From the NCBI GenBank assembly GCA_019747615.1, contig JAIEQQ010000305.1, forward strand, positions 1 to 9,637: DNA of 9,637 bases, in the 5' to 3' direction. Source of the stretch: Phycisphaerales bacterium. GTDB taxonomy: Bacteria; Planctomycetota; Phycisphaerae; Phycisphaerales; UBA1924. Position 1 is the first letter of the stretch. Each line of letters opens with the position of its first letter. The notes beneath the pieces are model-generated. The model saw only the letters and a program-made list of their open reading frames with translations, did not search any database and was not told where the DNA came from. Below, in pieces: positions 1 through 6,389 of the stretch. The position numbers were made by a program, and so were the translations under genes.

Positions 1-951
1 ATTGCCTACGCGCTCGATGTTCGTCAGCAGCTTGTGCTCGGGGATGCCGAACTTGTCGCGAGCCGCCTCAAGGATCCGCATGTTGGATTGGTGGCAGACG
101 TAGAGGTCCACCTCGCCGGCGGTCAGCCCCGCCTTATCCAGCGTCTGCTGGATCAACTCCTGGAACGTGCTCACCGCGAACTTGAAGACCGCCTTGCCGT
201 TCATCTGCAAGCAGCCGGACTTGTGCGTCGAGCGATCGGCGCCCTCGGGGATCATCCAGTCCTCGCCGGGCATGTACAGATCGGGCCACGAGGTGCCGTC
301 GGCGTGGTTGATCTGCGCGATGCAGCCCTTGGTCTGATCGTCAGTGGCGCGAATGACCGCGGCCCCGGCGCCATCCCCAAAGAGAATGCACACGCCACGG
401 TTGGTGTAGTCCACCAGCACGCTGACCGTGTCGCAGCCGATGACACCGATCGCGCGATAGTTGCCCATGCGGATGAGGTCGTGCGCGGTGTTCAGCGCAT
501 AAACAAACGACGAGCACGCGGCCCCCAGATCCCACGCCGCCGCCGTCCCGGCCTTCAGGTCGCCAGCGACGAGGCAGGCGGTCGAGGGGCAACGCATGTC
601 CTGAGTGATGGTGCCGCAGATGATCAGGTCCAGCTCATTGGCCTGCATCTTGGCATCGGCCAGCGCCTTGCGGAGCGACTCGGCACAGAGCCAGCGGTTG
701 CTCTCGCCCTTGGTCGGGTCGCAGACGCGGCGCTCGCGGATGCCGGTGCGCTGGTAGATCCACTCGTCGTTGGTATCGACGATCGTCGCGATGTCGGCGT
801 TGCTCACGACGCGAGATGGCAGCTGCGAGCCGGTGCCGGCGATCCGCACGCCGATCTTGGGCGGAGTCGGGAGCGCCAGCGTGCGGCGCGATGCCGCCAG
901 AGGCGTGGACGACGAAGAAGCGGGGGGTGTCGCGGTCATCATGAACAGCAT
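1..951 (-). CDS. fabH: Beta-ketoacyl-ACP synthase III (FabH), 3' end cut by the window edge
   Basis: This cytoplasmic enzyme condenses acetyl-CoA (or another acyl-CoA) with malonyl-ACP to start type II fatty-acid synthesis. I read 317 codons on the minus strand with no stop. The FabH signature NDEWIYQRTGIRERR is at about residues 61-75. The nucleophile Cys146 lies in LGAACSSF (more often AACAGF), His287 in CHQSNMRI, and Asn317 in NIERVGN, so the Cys-His-Asn triad is complete and the window ends on its last member; roughly 30 residues should remain outside. The thiolase fold starts only at residue 33 (GVRIAGTGSQLP), which leaves a Ser/Pro/Ala-rich N-terminal extension not usual in the family. 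Other starts are ATG at 942 or 939 and GTG at 966. No strong Shine-Dalgarno is seen, only a G-rich leader. The gene is divergent from the hydrolase at 1151. Family assignment is very secure; the exact start is not. Confidence 0.95.
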   Translation of the reverse strand, partial: MLFMMTATPPASSSSTPLAASRRTLALPTPPKIGVRIAGTGSQLPSRVVSNADIATIVDTNDEWIYQRTGIRERRVCDPTKGESNRWLCAESLRKALADAKMQANELDLIICGTITQDMRCPSTACLVAGDLKAGTAAAWDLGAACSSFVYALNTAHDLIRMGNYRAIGVIGCDTVSVLVDYTNRGVCILFGDGAGAAVIRATDDQTKGCIAQINHADGTSWPDLYMPGEDWMIPEGADRSTHKSGCLQMNGKAVFKFAVSTFQELIQQTLDKAGLTAGEVDLYVCHQSNMRILEAARDKFGIPEHKLLTNIERVGN

Positions 952-965
952 AGCGACGAGATCCA

Positions 966-1002
966 CCCCCGGCCCCGCCCGGCGCCTCCCCGCGCCCTTC
1001 CC
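966..1002 (-). promoter_or_regulatory. G-tract cluster (possible G-quadruplex) in the fabH 5' leader
   Basis: Read on the fabH coding strand, this stretch has six runs of three to five G separated by loops of 2, 3, 7, 1 and 2 nt, which fits the usual G3+N1-7 quadruplex pattern. It ends 14 nt before the fabH ATG at 951, so in mRNA it would overlap the ribosome-loading region. A second G-rich stretch lies further upstream (about 1030-1067) but has an 11-nt gap and does not meet the strict pattern. That it folds or regulates anything is inference; a high-GC spacer can produce such runs by chance. Confidence 0.35.
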
Positions 1003-1150
1003 GTGCTTGGGTCCCTCCGCGTCTGTGATCCCCTTCCCCCCGTTCCCCCGTCCATCGCGTCCCTCCCTGCGTTGAAAAGACCCCGCCCCCGAACGCACCC
1101 ACAACGCCCACGCGCGTGTGCGCGTAGCGTTGCCCCCGCGAGCACACGCC

Positions 1151-1858
1151 ATGAACACCGACCACGCCAACCCAACCGCCGAGGCCTCGCCGAGCAAGAA
1201 CCCGACGCTGCGGCTCAAGGGCCTGCCGCTGGGTGACTACCAGACCAACGCGTATGTCGCGTGGCTGGAGGGCTCGCGCGAGTGCTGGCTCTTCGATGCT
1301 CCGTTTGACAGCGAGGAGATCGTGCAACTGGTCCAAGAGCTCGATCTCACGCCCACGAATCTCCTGCTCACGCACGCGCACCTGGATCACATCGCCGGGG
1401 TGCGAGCGCTCCGCGATGCGTTCCCGTCAATCAAGATCGCGATCCACCGGTTGGAAGCCGACTGGCTGCTGGACCCGATGCTCAACCTCAGCGCGTTCGC
1501 GGGCCGGCCGGTGACATCGCCCCGCGCAGACACGCTCCTTGACGACGGGCAAGAGTTGCGATTGACTAGCTCGCAGGAGGCAAGCTCAGGCGTTTCGTTC
1601 CGCGTCATCCACGTCCCCGGTCATTCGCCCGGCAGCGTCGCGTTCCATGCACCCAGCGCCGGGCTCTGCATCAGCGGCGATCCGCTCTTTGCCGGTTCGA
1701 TCGGGCGCACGGATTTTCCCGGCTGCTCAACCGAGCAACTGCTGACCTCGATCCGCACGCGCCTGCTCACACTCCCTCCCGAGACCAAGCTCTTCCCCGG
1801 CCACGGAGGCTCCACCACCATCGACCGCGAACGCCAGAGCAACCCGTATCTGCGGTGA
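1151..1858 (+). CDS. Metallo-beta-lactamase-fold hydrolase, glyoxalase-II-like
   Basis: A 235-residue cytoplasmic metallohydrolase of the small glyoxalase-II-like (YcbL-type) group. The metal-binding set is complete: HAHLDH at residues 75-80 (His75, His77, Asp79, His80), His158 in VPGHSPGS, Asp177 in SGDPLF, and His218 in FPGHGG. The stretch GSIGRTDFPG (182-191) is also typical of this group. Length fits a single-domain member with no C-terminal extension, which rules out full-length RNase J-type or sulfur dioxygenase architectures. Substrate is not determined by sequence; hydrolysis of S-lactoylglutathione or another thioester is the family's usual activity. I chose ATG 1151; an in-frame GTG at 1118 would add 11 residues. 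No Shine-Dalgarno precedes it. It is divergent from fabH, with which it may share the spacer, and convergent with the response regulator gene. Confidence 0.85.
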   Translation: MNTDHANPTAEASPSKNPTLRLKGLPLGDYQTNAYVAWLEGSRECWLFDAPFDSEEIVQLVQELDLTPTNLLLTHAHLDHIAGVRALRDAFPSIKIAIHRLEADWLLDPMLNLSAFAGRPVTSPRADTLLDDGQELRLTSSQEASSGVSFRVIHVPGHSPGSVAFHAPSAGLCISGDPLFAGSIGRTDFPGCSTEQLLTSIRTRLLTLPPETKLFPGHGGSTTIDRERQSNPYLR

Positions 1859-1963
1859 CGCTCGATGAGGTCGGCCATCGTTGCGCACGCGCTTGGTCAA
1901 CCCGTGCTTTCGCAGAGCCTCACGCGCGGCGTCCTTCGACGCGATGAGCAATCGCAATTGGTA

Positions 1964-2719
1964 TCACAGACCGGCCGCCGCGAGCCATGCGCTGGGCTGC
2001 TTCTCGAGCGCTGTCGCGATCTCGACGAGTGACTCGAGGCTCGGCAGGTGGGTGCCGCGCTCGATGCTGCTGAGCTGGCTGACGCTGATGCCGCTCTGCT
2101 CGCTGAGGTCGCGGAGCGTCCAGCTCCGCTGCGTGCGAGCCAGGCGGATCAGCCGCCCGAGCTCGACGCGCAGGCGATCCTGCGGGCGCTGGCCAAGGCC
2201 GAGCGCCGTCGCGGCCTGCGCCAAAGTCTGCCGCAGATCGTTCATGCTGAACGGCTTGGCGATGTAGTCGAACACGTCCTGCTTAAAGGTCTGACGCATC
2301 GAGTCCAGCGACGGGTACCCCGTCACGACGATTACGCACAGCTTCGGCCAACGCTGGCGAAGTTCGACGAGCACGTCCTCACCGCTCTCCTGGCCCATCT
2401 TGATGTCCAGAAGCACGACATCGGGAATGCGTGAAGCGCCCGTCCCCGCACCGGGCGTGCTCGCGCCGCCGGCCGCCGCGCTCGGGGTGCTGTGCGGGTC
2501 GATCGCCAGATAGAGATCCGTTGGCGTCGCGACGGTCTTGATCTCGTGCCCCTCGCTTGTCAGCACGCTGGCCAGATACTGCCGGAAGTCCTCGTCATCA
2601 TCCAGCGCGACGATCCGCAGGGGCGTGAACGCCGGGGCAGTCTCGGTGGCGCTCAACTCGCCCGGAGTGGGCTCCGGTGGCGCGCCGGCGGAAGACGAAG
2701 ACGGGGTCAATGGCTTCAT
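1964..2719 (-). CDS. Response regulator with receiver domain and XRE-family (Cro/C1) helix-turn-helix output
   Basis: A 251-residue two-component response regulator. After a disordered Pro/Ser/Thr-rich head (1-33), the receiver domain spans about 34-172. It has the acidic pocket Asp40-Asp41, phospho-acceptor Asp105 in VVLLDIKM, Thr133 in VVTGYP, and Lys155 in IAKPF. About 25 Ala/Gly/Ser/Pro residues (76-98) are inserted before the strand carrying Asp105. Residues about 187-240 form a Cro/C1 helix-turn-helix (LRDLSEQSGISVSQLSSIERG, with IERG closing the motif), an unusual output module because most regulators use winged-helix, LuxR or Fis domains. ATG 2719 is supported by AGGAG at 2731-2727, 7 nt upstream; the frame stays open to 3094 but that part reads through the kinase 3' end and the repeats. 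It lies 106 bp downstream of the kinase gene at 4484-2826, its likely partner. Target promoters are unknown. Confidence 0.9.
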   Translation of the reverse strand: MKPLTPSSSSAGAPPEPTPGELSATETAPAFTPLRIVALDDDEDFRQYLASVLTSEGHEIKTVATPTDLYLAIDPHSTPSAAAGGASTPGAGTGASRIPDVVLLDIKMGQESGEDVLVELRQRWPKLCVIVVTGYPSLDSMRQTFKQDVFDYIAKPFSMNDLRQTLAQAATALGLGQRPQDRLRVELGRLIRLARTQRSWTLRDLSEQSGISVSQLSSIERGTHLPSLESLVEIATALEKQPSAWLAAAGL

Positions 2720-2726
2720 CAACGTG

Positions 2727-2731
2727 CTCCT
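2727..2731 (-). promoter_or_regulatory. Ribosome binding site of the response regulator gene
   Basis: AGGAG on the minus strand lies 7 nt before ATG 2719. It is the clearest Shine-Dalgarno in the window and fixes the start of the regulator among the upstream in-frame alternatives. It directly follows the last heptamer unit. Confidence 0.75.
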
Positions 2732-2732
2732 G

Positions 2733-2788
2733 GGAGGCGAGAGGCAAGAGACGTGAGACGTGAGGCGTGAGGCGTGAGGCTTGAAGCG
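2733..2788. repeat. Tandem array of eight degenerate 7-bp repeats (TGAGGCG)
   Basis: Eight consecutive 7-bp units on the plus strand: GGAGGCG, AGAGGCA, AGAGACG, TGAGACG, TGAGGCG, TGAGGCG, TGAGGCT, TGAAGCG. The consensus is TGAGGCG, or CGCCTCA on the transcribed strand. The array fills most of the 106-bp spacer between the kinase stop and the regulator start and abuts the regulator's Shine-Dalgarno. It resembles the short tandemly repeated heptamers described in cyanobacteria and seen between genes of other bacteria. Function is unknown. Confidence 0.85.
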
Positions 2789-2825
2789 TGTCGAGAAACT
2801 CGTGGGCGTCGCAGCGCGCACCCCG

Positions 2826-4484
2826 CTATGTCGGCGTGGGCACTCTTGGCTCGCGAGCGTTGGTGATCGACGCCGGAGCGTCGGTCGCTTGCGCCACCTC
2901 GGGGAGGAAAATCTCAAACACCGCCCCCGGCGCGTCGTCGCGGTTTCGGGCCGTGAGCACGCCGGCGTGCTCGCGGATGATCCCCTGGCTGACAGCCAGG
3001 CCAAGGCCGGTGCCGCGAGCGTCCAGGCGTGTGCTGGCAAAGGGCTCAAACAGCCGCGGCAGGATCGCCGGGTCCAGCCCCGGCCCGCTGTCATTCACGC
3101 GGATGGTGATGCCGCCAGAGCGATCAAACGTCGCGCTCACGCCGACCTCAGCGCTCGCCGGTGCTTTCATCGTCGCCCGACGCGACGACGTCGCGTCAAC
3201 CGCGTTTCGCAGGAGGTTGACGAAGACCTGCGTGAGGCGATCCGGGTCGCAGACGATCTCGACGCTCGCATCGATGTCGCACGAGAACTCGACACGCCGT
3301 GATTCGCGATCAAGCCGCACCAGCGTCCACGCCTCGATGATCAGAGGCCGCAGCGGGGTGCGCAGCCGCCGCCCGGGGCGCACGCGGGCAAAGTCCAAAA
3401 GGCTCTCGCTCAGCCGTTCCAACCGCCCGACGACGCGCAGGAGCAGGGCGCTCTCATCCGGCGAGAGCGAGCCTCCGGCCGGCGCATCGCCCAGCGTCGT
3501 CGCCGGCTGGGCCGCGAGCTTCTCCGCCAGGCCCTTGACCACCGCCAGCGGCGTGTTCATCTCGTGGGCCAGGCCCGCGCTGAGGATGCCCAGGCTCGCG
3601 AGCTTGTCCGCGTCGGCCAGGTTCCGCTGCGCAGCTTCCAGCAGCTCATTCTTCTTGTGCAGGTCGCCGGCGAGTGTCTCAAGCCGCCCCAGCGCCAGGG
3701 CCAGATCGGCCTCGTGCCGACGCATCGCCAAGATCGTCGCGTTGCGAGAACGCATGATCTCGCCCATCTCGTCGGCGGGAATCTCCTCCGCCGGGATCAT
3801 TTCCGACTCGCGATCGCCGGCCTGAACCGCTGCGTCGGCCAAGAGCAGCCGCCGGATCGGCCGGTACACATATCGCGGCAGGATGAAAAACTCCAGCGCC
3901 ATCGCGATCAAGGCGTACACCGCCAGCAGCACGATCGTCGCCAGCACGTACACCCGCACGACCCCGGCGCGAGCTTCCTCAAGCCGCGCCGTTGCGACAT
4001 ACGCCGAGCCGTCGAACTCGTCGATCACCACCGCGGCGGTGCTGCCGTCCGGCTGCGTGAAGTCCACCAGTGTCTCCGGCGTTGCCCGCGCCTGCTCGAG
4101 CACCAGCGCGTTGATCCCCAGCCGCTCGCCCTGACCAACTCGCAGCGTGACGCCCGTGGGCATCGCGGCTTCGAGCTCGCCCAGCAACGCGTCACGCGCC
4201 GCTTGCGTCCGGACGTTGCCGGCGCCGTTCTCGGTCTGTTGAAGCTTCGCTCGAATGAACGAGATCGCCAGCGCAACCTCGTGCCGCTCGGATTGCTCCA
4301 CCACCCGCTGAATCTGCGGGCGAAGCACAAACAGCAACACCCCCGCCAGCACGAGCGAGAACGTCGTGTGCAAGACAATGAGCTTCTTACGAATCCGCAT
4401 CGACGCCAAGAGCGACCCGGGCCAGTGCGCCGACGCCCGCAACAAGTTTGTTCGCGCCCCCGATTGGGCCGGAGTAGAGGACAT
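2826..4484 (-). CDS. Membrane-bound sensor histidine kinase
   Basis: A 552-residue inner-membrane histidine kinase. Membrane segment 1 is at about 34-54 and segment 2 at about 176-203. They flank a periplasmic sensor region of about 120 residues that I cannot assign to a known fold. A HAMP linker follows (about 204-260), then a likely coiled coil (about 258-298). The HisKA domain carries phospho-acceptor His307 in GLAHEMNTPLA, and the ATPase domain has an N box at 421-431 (Asn427 in LLRNAVDA), a G1 box DSGPGL at 465-470, an F region LFEPFAST at 479-486, and a G2 box GTGLGL at 491-496. All catalytic motifs are intact. There is no receiver domain, so it should pass phosphate to the regulator gene just downstream (2719-1964). 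I took ATG 4484; Met29 (position 4400), just before the first membrane helix, is an alternative. Signal sensed is unknown. Confidence 0.93.
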   Translation of the reverse strand: MSSTPAQSGARTNLLRASAHWPGSLLASMRIRKKLIVLHTTFSLVLAGVLLFVLRPQIQRVVEQSERHEVALAISFIRAKLQQTENGAGNVRTQAARDALLGELEAAMPTGVTLRVGQGERLGINALVLEQARATPETLVDFTQPDGSTAAVVIDEFDGSAYVATARLEEARAGVVRVYVLATIVLLAVYALIAMALEFFILPRYVYRPIRRLLLADAAVQAGDRESEMIPAEEIPADEMGEIMRSRNATILAMRRHEADLALALGRLETLAGDLHKKNELLEAAQRNLADADKLASLGILSAGLAHEMNTPLAVVKGLAEKLAAQPATTLGDAPAGGSLSPDESALLLRVVGRLERLSESLLDFARVRPGRRLRTPLRPLIIEAWTLVRLDRESRRVEFSCDIDASVEIVCDPDRLTQVFVNLLRNAVDATSSRRATMKAPASAEVGVSATFDRSGGITIRVNDSGPGLDPAILPRLFEPFASTRLDARGTGLGLAVSQGIIREHAGVLTARNRDDAPGAVFEIFLPEVAQATDAPASITNAREPRVPTPT

Positions 4485-4490
4485 CGATGG

Positions 4491-4496
4491 ATCGTA
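4491..4496 (-). promoter_or_regulatory. Possible -10 element of the histidine kinase gene
   Basis: TACGAT on the minus strand ends 7 nt before ATG 4484, where a sigma70-type -10 would sit for a leaderless or nearly leaderless transcript. No well-spaced -35 is seen; the nearest candidate, CTGACA, comes from the upstream heptamers at a 19-nt spacing. Weak, position-based call. Confidence 0.22.
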
Positions 4497-4502
4497 TCGC
4501 TT

Positions 4503-4607
4503 GTCAGCCGTCAGCTGTCAGCGTTCAGCCGTCAGCCAGAAGCAAGCCACCAGATGCAAGCGGCCGCCAACCCTCGGCCCTCGCCCCTCATCCCTCGGCC
4601 CTTCCCC
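4503..4607. repeat. Heptamer-phased repeat region with two tandem arrays (GTCAGCC and CTCGGCC)
   Basis: Five units at 4503-4537 (GTCAGCC, GTCAGCT, GTCAGCG, TTCAGCC, GTCAGCC) and five at 4573-4607 (CTCGGCC, CTCGCCC, CTCATCC, CTCGGCC, CTTCCCC) lie exactly 70 nt apart. They are therefore in the same 7-nt register. The five units between them are more diverged, yet every one of the 15 units has C at position 6. The whole 105-bp stretch can be read as one decayed heptamer array. It occupies most of the 144-bp divergent spacer between the kinase and the RsmB-like gene, 18 nt from the kinase ATG and 21 nt from the rsmB-like ATG. Confidence 0.75.
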
Positions 4608-4628
4608 GGTCCCTACCCTCTCCCACTC

Positions 4629-6317
4629 ATGCCCGAATCCCCTTCCCCCTCGTCATCCCGCGGCCCCGGCCGCGGACGCACTTCCCGCCCAGCCAAGCCT
4701 CGCAGCACCGGCGACAAGGCCCCAAGCAAGAGCGCCAGCAAGGGCGCGGGTGCCGCGGGTGACAAGCGCACCCCACGCGATCCCTCCGCCAAGAAGGGCC
4801 CCCGCACACGCAGCGGTCGCCCCGGTGCGGCCCGTCCGGGCGTCAAGCCCCCCCGTCCCGCTGGAGCGGCGGGCGATCATCAGGCGGTCGATCCCGGCCG
4901 CGACGCGGATTGCCGGTTCGTCGCGCACCAGGTCGGCAAGTGGCCGAATCTCGCGCTGGCGGATTTGCGCCTGCCGCCGACGGTCTCCGGGCGCGACGCG
5001 GCGCTTGCGCACGCGATCTACGACGCCGTGGCCCGCCGCTGGGTCACGCTGGAGTACATCATCCGCCAGAAGAGCGAAACGCCCTGGGACAATCTGGACA
5101 AGGCCGTGCGCGCCGCATTGCTTGTGGGCTCTGCCCAGGTCCTGATTCTCGATCGCGTCCCCGCATACGCGGCCCTCAACCACGTCGTGCAGTGGACGAA
5201 AATCAACGTCAGCGGGCCGGCCAGCCGGTTCGTGAACGCCGTCATGCGGCGCGTCGCAGAACTCCGCCCGAAGAACCCCGGCGACCCTGAGAAGGCCAGC
5301 CCCGAGAGCATCCCCGGCGGAGTCCTTGGCTCATATCAGGGCGGGCGAAACGAGCTGCCCGCGGCCGACGGCCGGTCTCTCATGCTCACACTCCCGCTGT
5401 TGCCCGAAGATCCGCGCGAGCGGCTCCGCATCGCCACCGGGCACGGCCCCGGCGTGTGGCATTCCTGGCAGCACCTCGGCGATGATGATCTGCGAGCCCG
5501 CGCGCTGCACAGCCTTGTGCTGCCGCCGGTGGTGATGAACACCGCTAACGCCTCGCGCGAGACGATCGAGCGTTTCGACATGATCCAGCCGCACTCAATG
5601 CCTGGGCATCACGTCTTCGTCGGCCCCGCGGCGGCGATCGCGGGCATGATGGCAGCGGACCCCGGCGTGTGGGTGCAAGACGGCGCCAGCAGCCACGCGG
5701 TGCGGTTGCTCTCTGAGCATGTGTCGGCTCGTGGTCGCAGCGCGATGCTGGTCGTCGATCTCTGCGCCGGCCAGGGCACCAAGACGCGCCAGCTCGCAAC
5801 GCTGATGCCCTGGGCCGAGGTCCTGGCATCCGACACCGACGAGCGCCGCCTGATCACACTTGCCGAGAGCTTCGCCGGTGAGCACTGGCAGGCCGGCGAA
5901 CGCGTCAAGGTCATGCCGATGGAGAAACTCCTGCGCGTCGCGGGCGCTGGGCGTGCCGATGGCGGGCGAGCCGATGTCGTGCTCCTCGATGTCCCGTGCA
6001 GCAACACCGGCGTTCTCGCGCGCCGCCCGGAGGCGAAGTACCGCCTGACGCCGAAGTCGATGCTCGAGCTCGTGGCCCTCCAGCGAGAGATCATCAAGAC
6101 CGGCGTCGGCCTGCTCTCGACCAAGCCCGGCAGCACGCTGGTCTACTCGACCTGCTCTCTGGAAGCGGCGGAGAATCAGGAGCAAGCGGCGTGGACTCAG
6201 CGGGAGTTCGGCCTGCGCCAAGCGTGGGTCCACGCGCTCACGCCCGCGGGCCTGCCGGGAGAGTCGCCGAGCAAGTACCACGACGGCTCCTTCGCCGTCG
6301 GCCTCGTGCGAGGCTGA
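4629..6317 (+). CDS. rsmB: RsmB/NOP2-family rRNA cytosine-C5 methyltransferase with NusB-like domain
   Basis: A 562-residue cytoplasmic RNA methyltransferase, probably acting on 16S rRNA (E. coli RsmB makes m5C967). Residues 1-85 are a basic, low-complexity tail rich in Lys, Arg, Pro, Ser and Ala. A NusB-like RNA-binding domain covers about 120-215. The catalytic domain follows: VQDGASSHAV (349-358), SAM motif I DLCAGQGTKT (378-387), Asp454 and Cys457 in LLDVPCSNTGVLARRPEAKY, and the nucleophilic Cys509 in VYSTCSLEAAEN. Both RsmB-type cysteines are present. Motif I departs from the usual CAAPGGKT. The basic tail makes the protein about 100 residues longer than typical RsmB (about 430). Start ATG 4629 was chosen because ATG 4554 would place the heptamer repeats inside the gene. 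It is divergent from the kinase. Family call is firm; the exact target nucleotide is inferred. Confidence 0.9.
   Translation: MPESPSPSSSRGPGRGRTSRPAKPRSTGDKAPSKSASKGAGAAGDKRTPRDPSAKKGPRTRSGRPGAARPGVKPPRPAGAAGDHQAVDPGRDADCRFVAHQVGKWPNLALADLRLPPTVSGRDAALAHAIYDAVARRWVTLEYIIRQKSETPWDNLDKAVRAALLVGSAQVLILDRVPAYAALNHVVQWTKINVSGPASRFVNAVMRRVAELRPKNPGDPEKASPESIPGGVLGSYQGGRNELPAADGRSLMLTLPLLPEDPRERLRIATGHGPGVWHSWQHLGDDDLRARALHSLVLPPVVMNTANASRETIERFDMIQPHSMPGHHVFVGPAAAIAGMMAADPGVWVQDGASSHAVRLLSEHVSARGRSAMLVVDLCAGQGTKTRQLATLMPWAEVLASDTDERRLITLAESFAGEHWQAGERVKVMPMEKLLRVAGAGRADGGRADVVLLDVPCSNTGVLARRPEAKYRLTPKSMLELVALQREIIKTGVGLLSTKPGSTLVYSTCSLEAAENQEQAAWTQREFGLRQAWVHALTPAGLPGESPSKYHDGSFAVGLVRG
6281..6314 (+). 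terminator. Two adjacent hairpins at the end of the rsmB-like gene
   Basis: CGACGGC (6281-6287) pairs with GCCGTCG (6294-6300) around a 6-nt loop. GCCTC (6301-6305) pairs with GAGGC (6310-6314) around a 4-nt loop. They abut each other and end just before the rsmB-like stop codon (6315-6317). No T-tract follows, so this is not a classical intrinsic terminator. A role in transcription ending or mRNA 3'-end stability is inferred from position. Confidence 0.3.
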
Positions 6318-6359
6318 GGGACACGCCCGCCAAGTCGTCCAGAACTTTGCCCGAAATCG

Positions 6360-6389
6360 TTGCCGCGCGCGGGGCTGCGCCGATAGACT
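6360..6389 (+). promoter_or_regulatory. Candidate sigma70-type promoter upstream of lpxI
   Basis: TTGCCG (6360-6365) and TAGACT (6384-6389) are separated by 18 nt and lie in the gap after the rsmB-like gene. Transcription would start near 6396, giving a leader of about 10 nt to ATG 6407 or about 140 nt to ATG 6539. Both hexamers match the sigma70 consensus at four of six positions, so this is a plausible but unproven promoter. Confidence 0.35.

Noticed and set aside
34..1236. Long plus-strand open frame (400 codons) over the fabH region
   Set aside because: It is antisense to the clearly conserved fabH; its protein is Arg/Ala/Gly-rich with no motifs, as expected for a GC-rich shadow frame.
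635..1390. 251-codon minus-strand frame across the fabH start and hydrolase gene
   Set aside because: Out of frame with fabH, antisense to the hydrolase, compositionally biased and without recognisable motifs.
1929..1942. Small hairpin (GCGTC/GACGC) in the convergent hydrolase/regulator spacer as a terminator
   Set aside because: Only 5 bp of stem and no T-tract on either strand; too weak to call.
1860..1957. Possible small minus-strand peptide (begins LLIASKDAAREALRKHG after a TTG)
   Set aside because: It looks briefly protein-like but has no stop before entering the hydrolase antisense frame, no ribosome site and no homology I recognise. It could be a decayed remnant but cannot be supported.
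2720..3094. Upstream extension of the response regulator frame
   Set aside because: It would translate the heptamer repeats and the kinase 3' end in a wrong frame; ATG 2719 has a good Shine-Dalgarno.
4503..4607. Heptamer arrays considered as a CRISPR array
   Set aside because: The period is 7 bp with no spacers of unique sequence and no cas genes nearby.
3564..4628. Upstream extension of the RsmB-like frame through the kinase region
   Set aside because: It is antisense to the conserved kinase and passes through the repeats; ATG 4629 or at most 4554 is the credible start.
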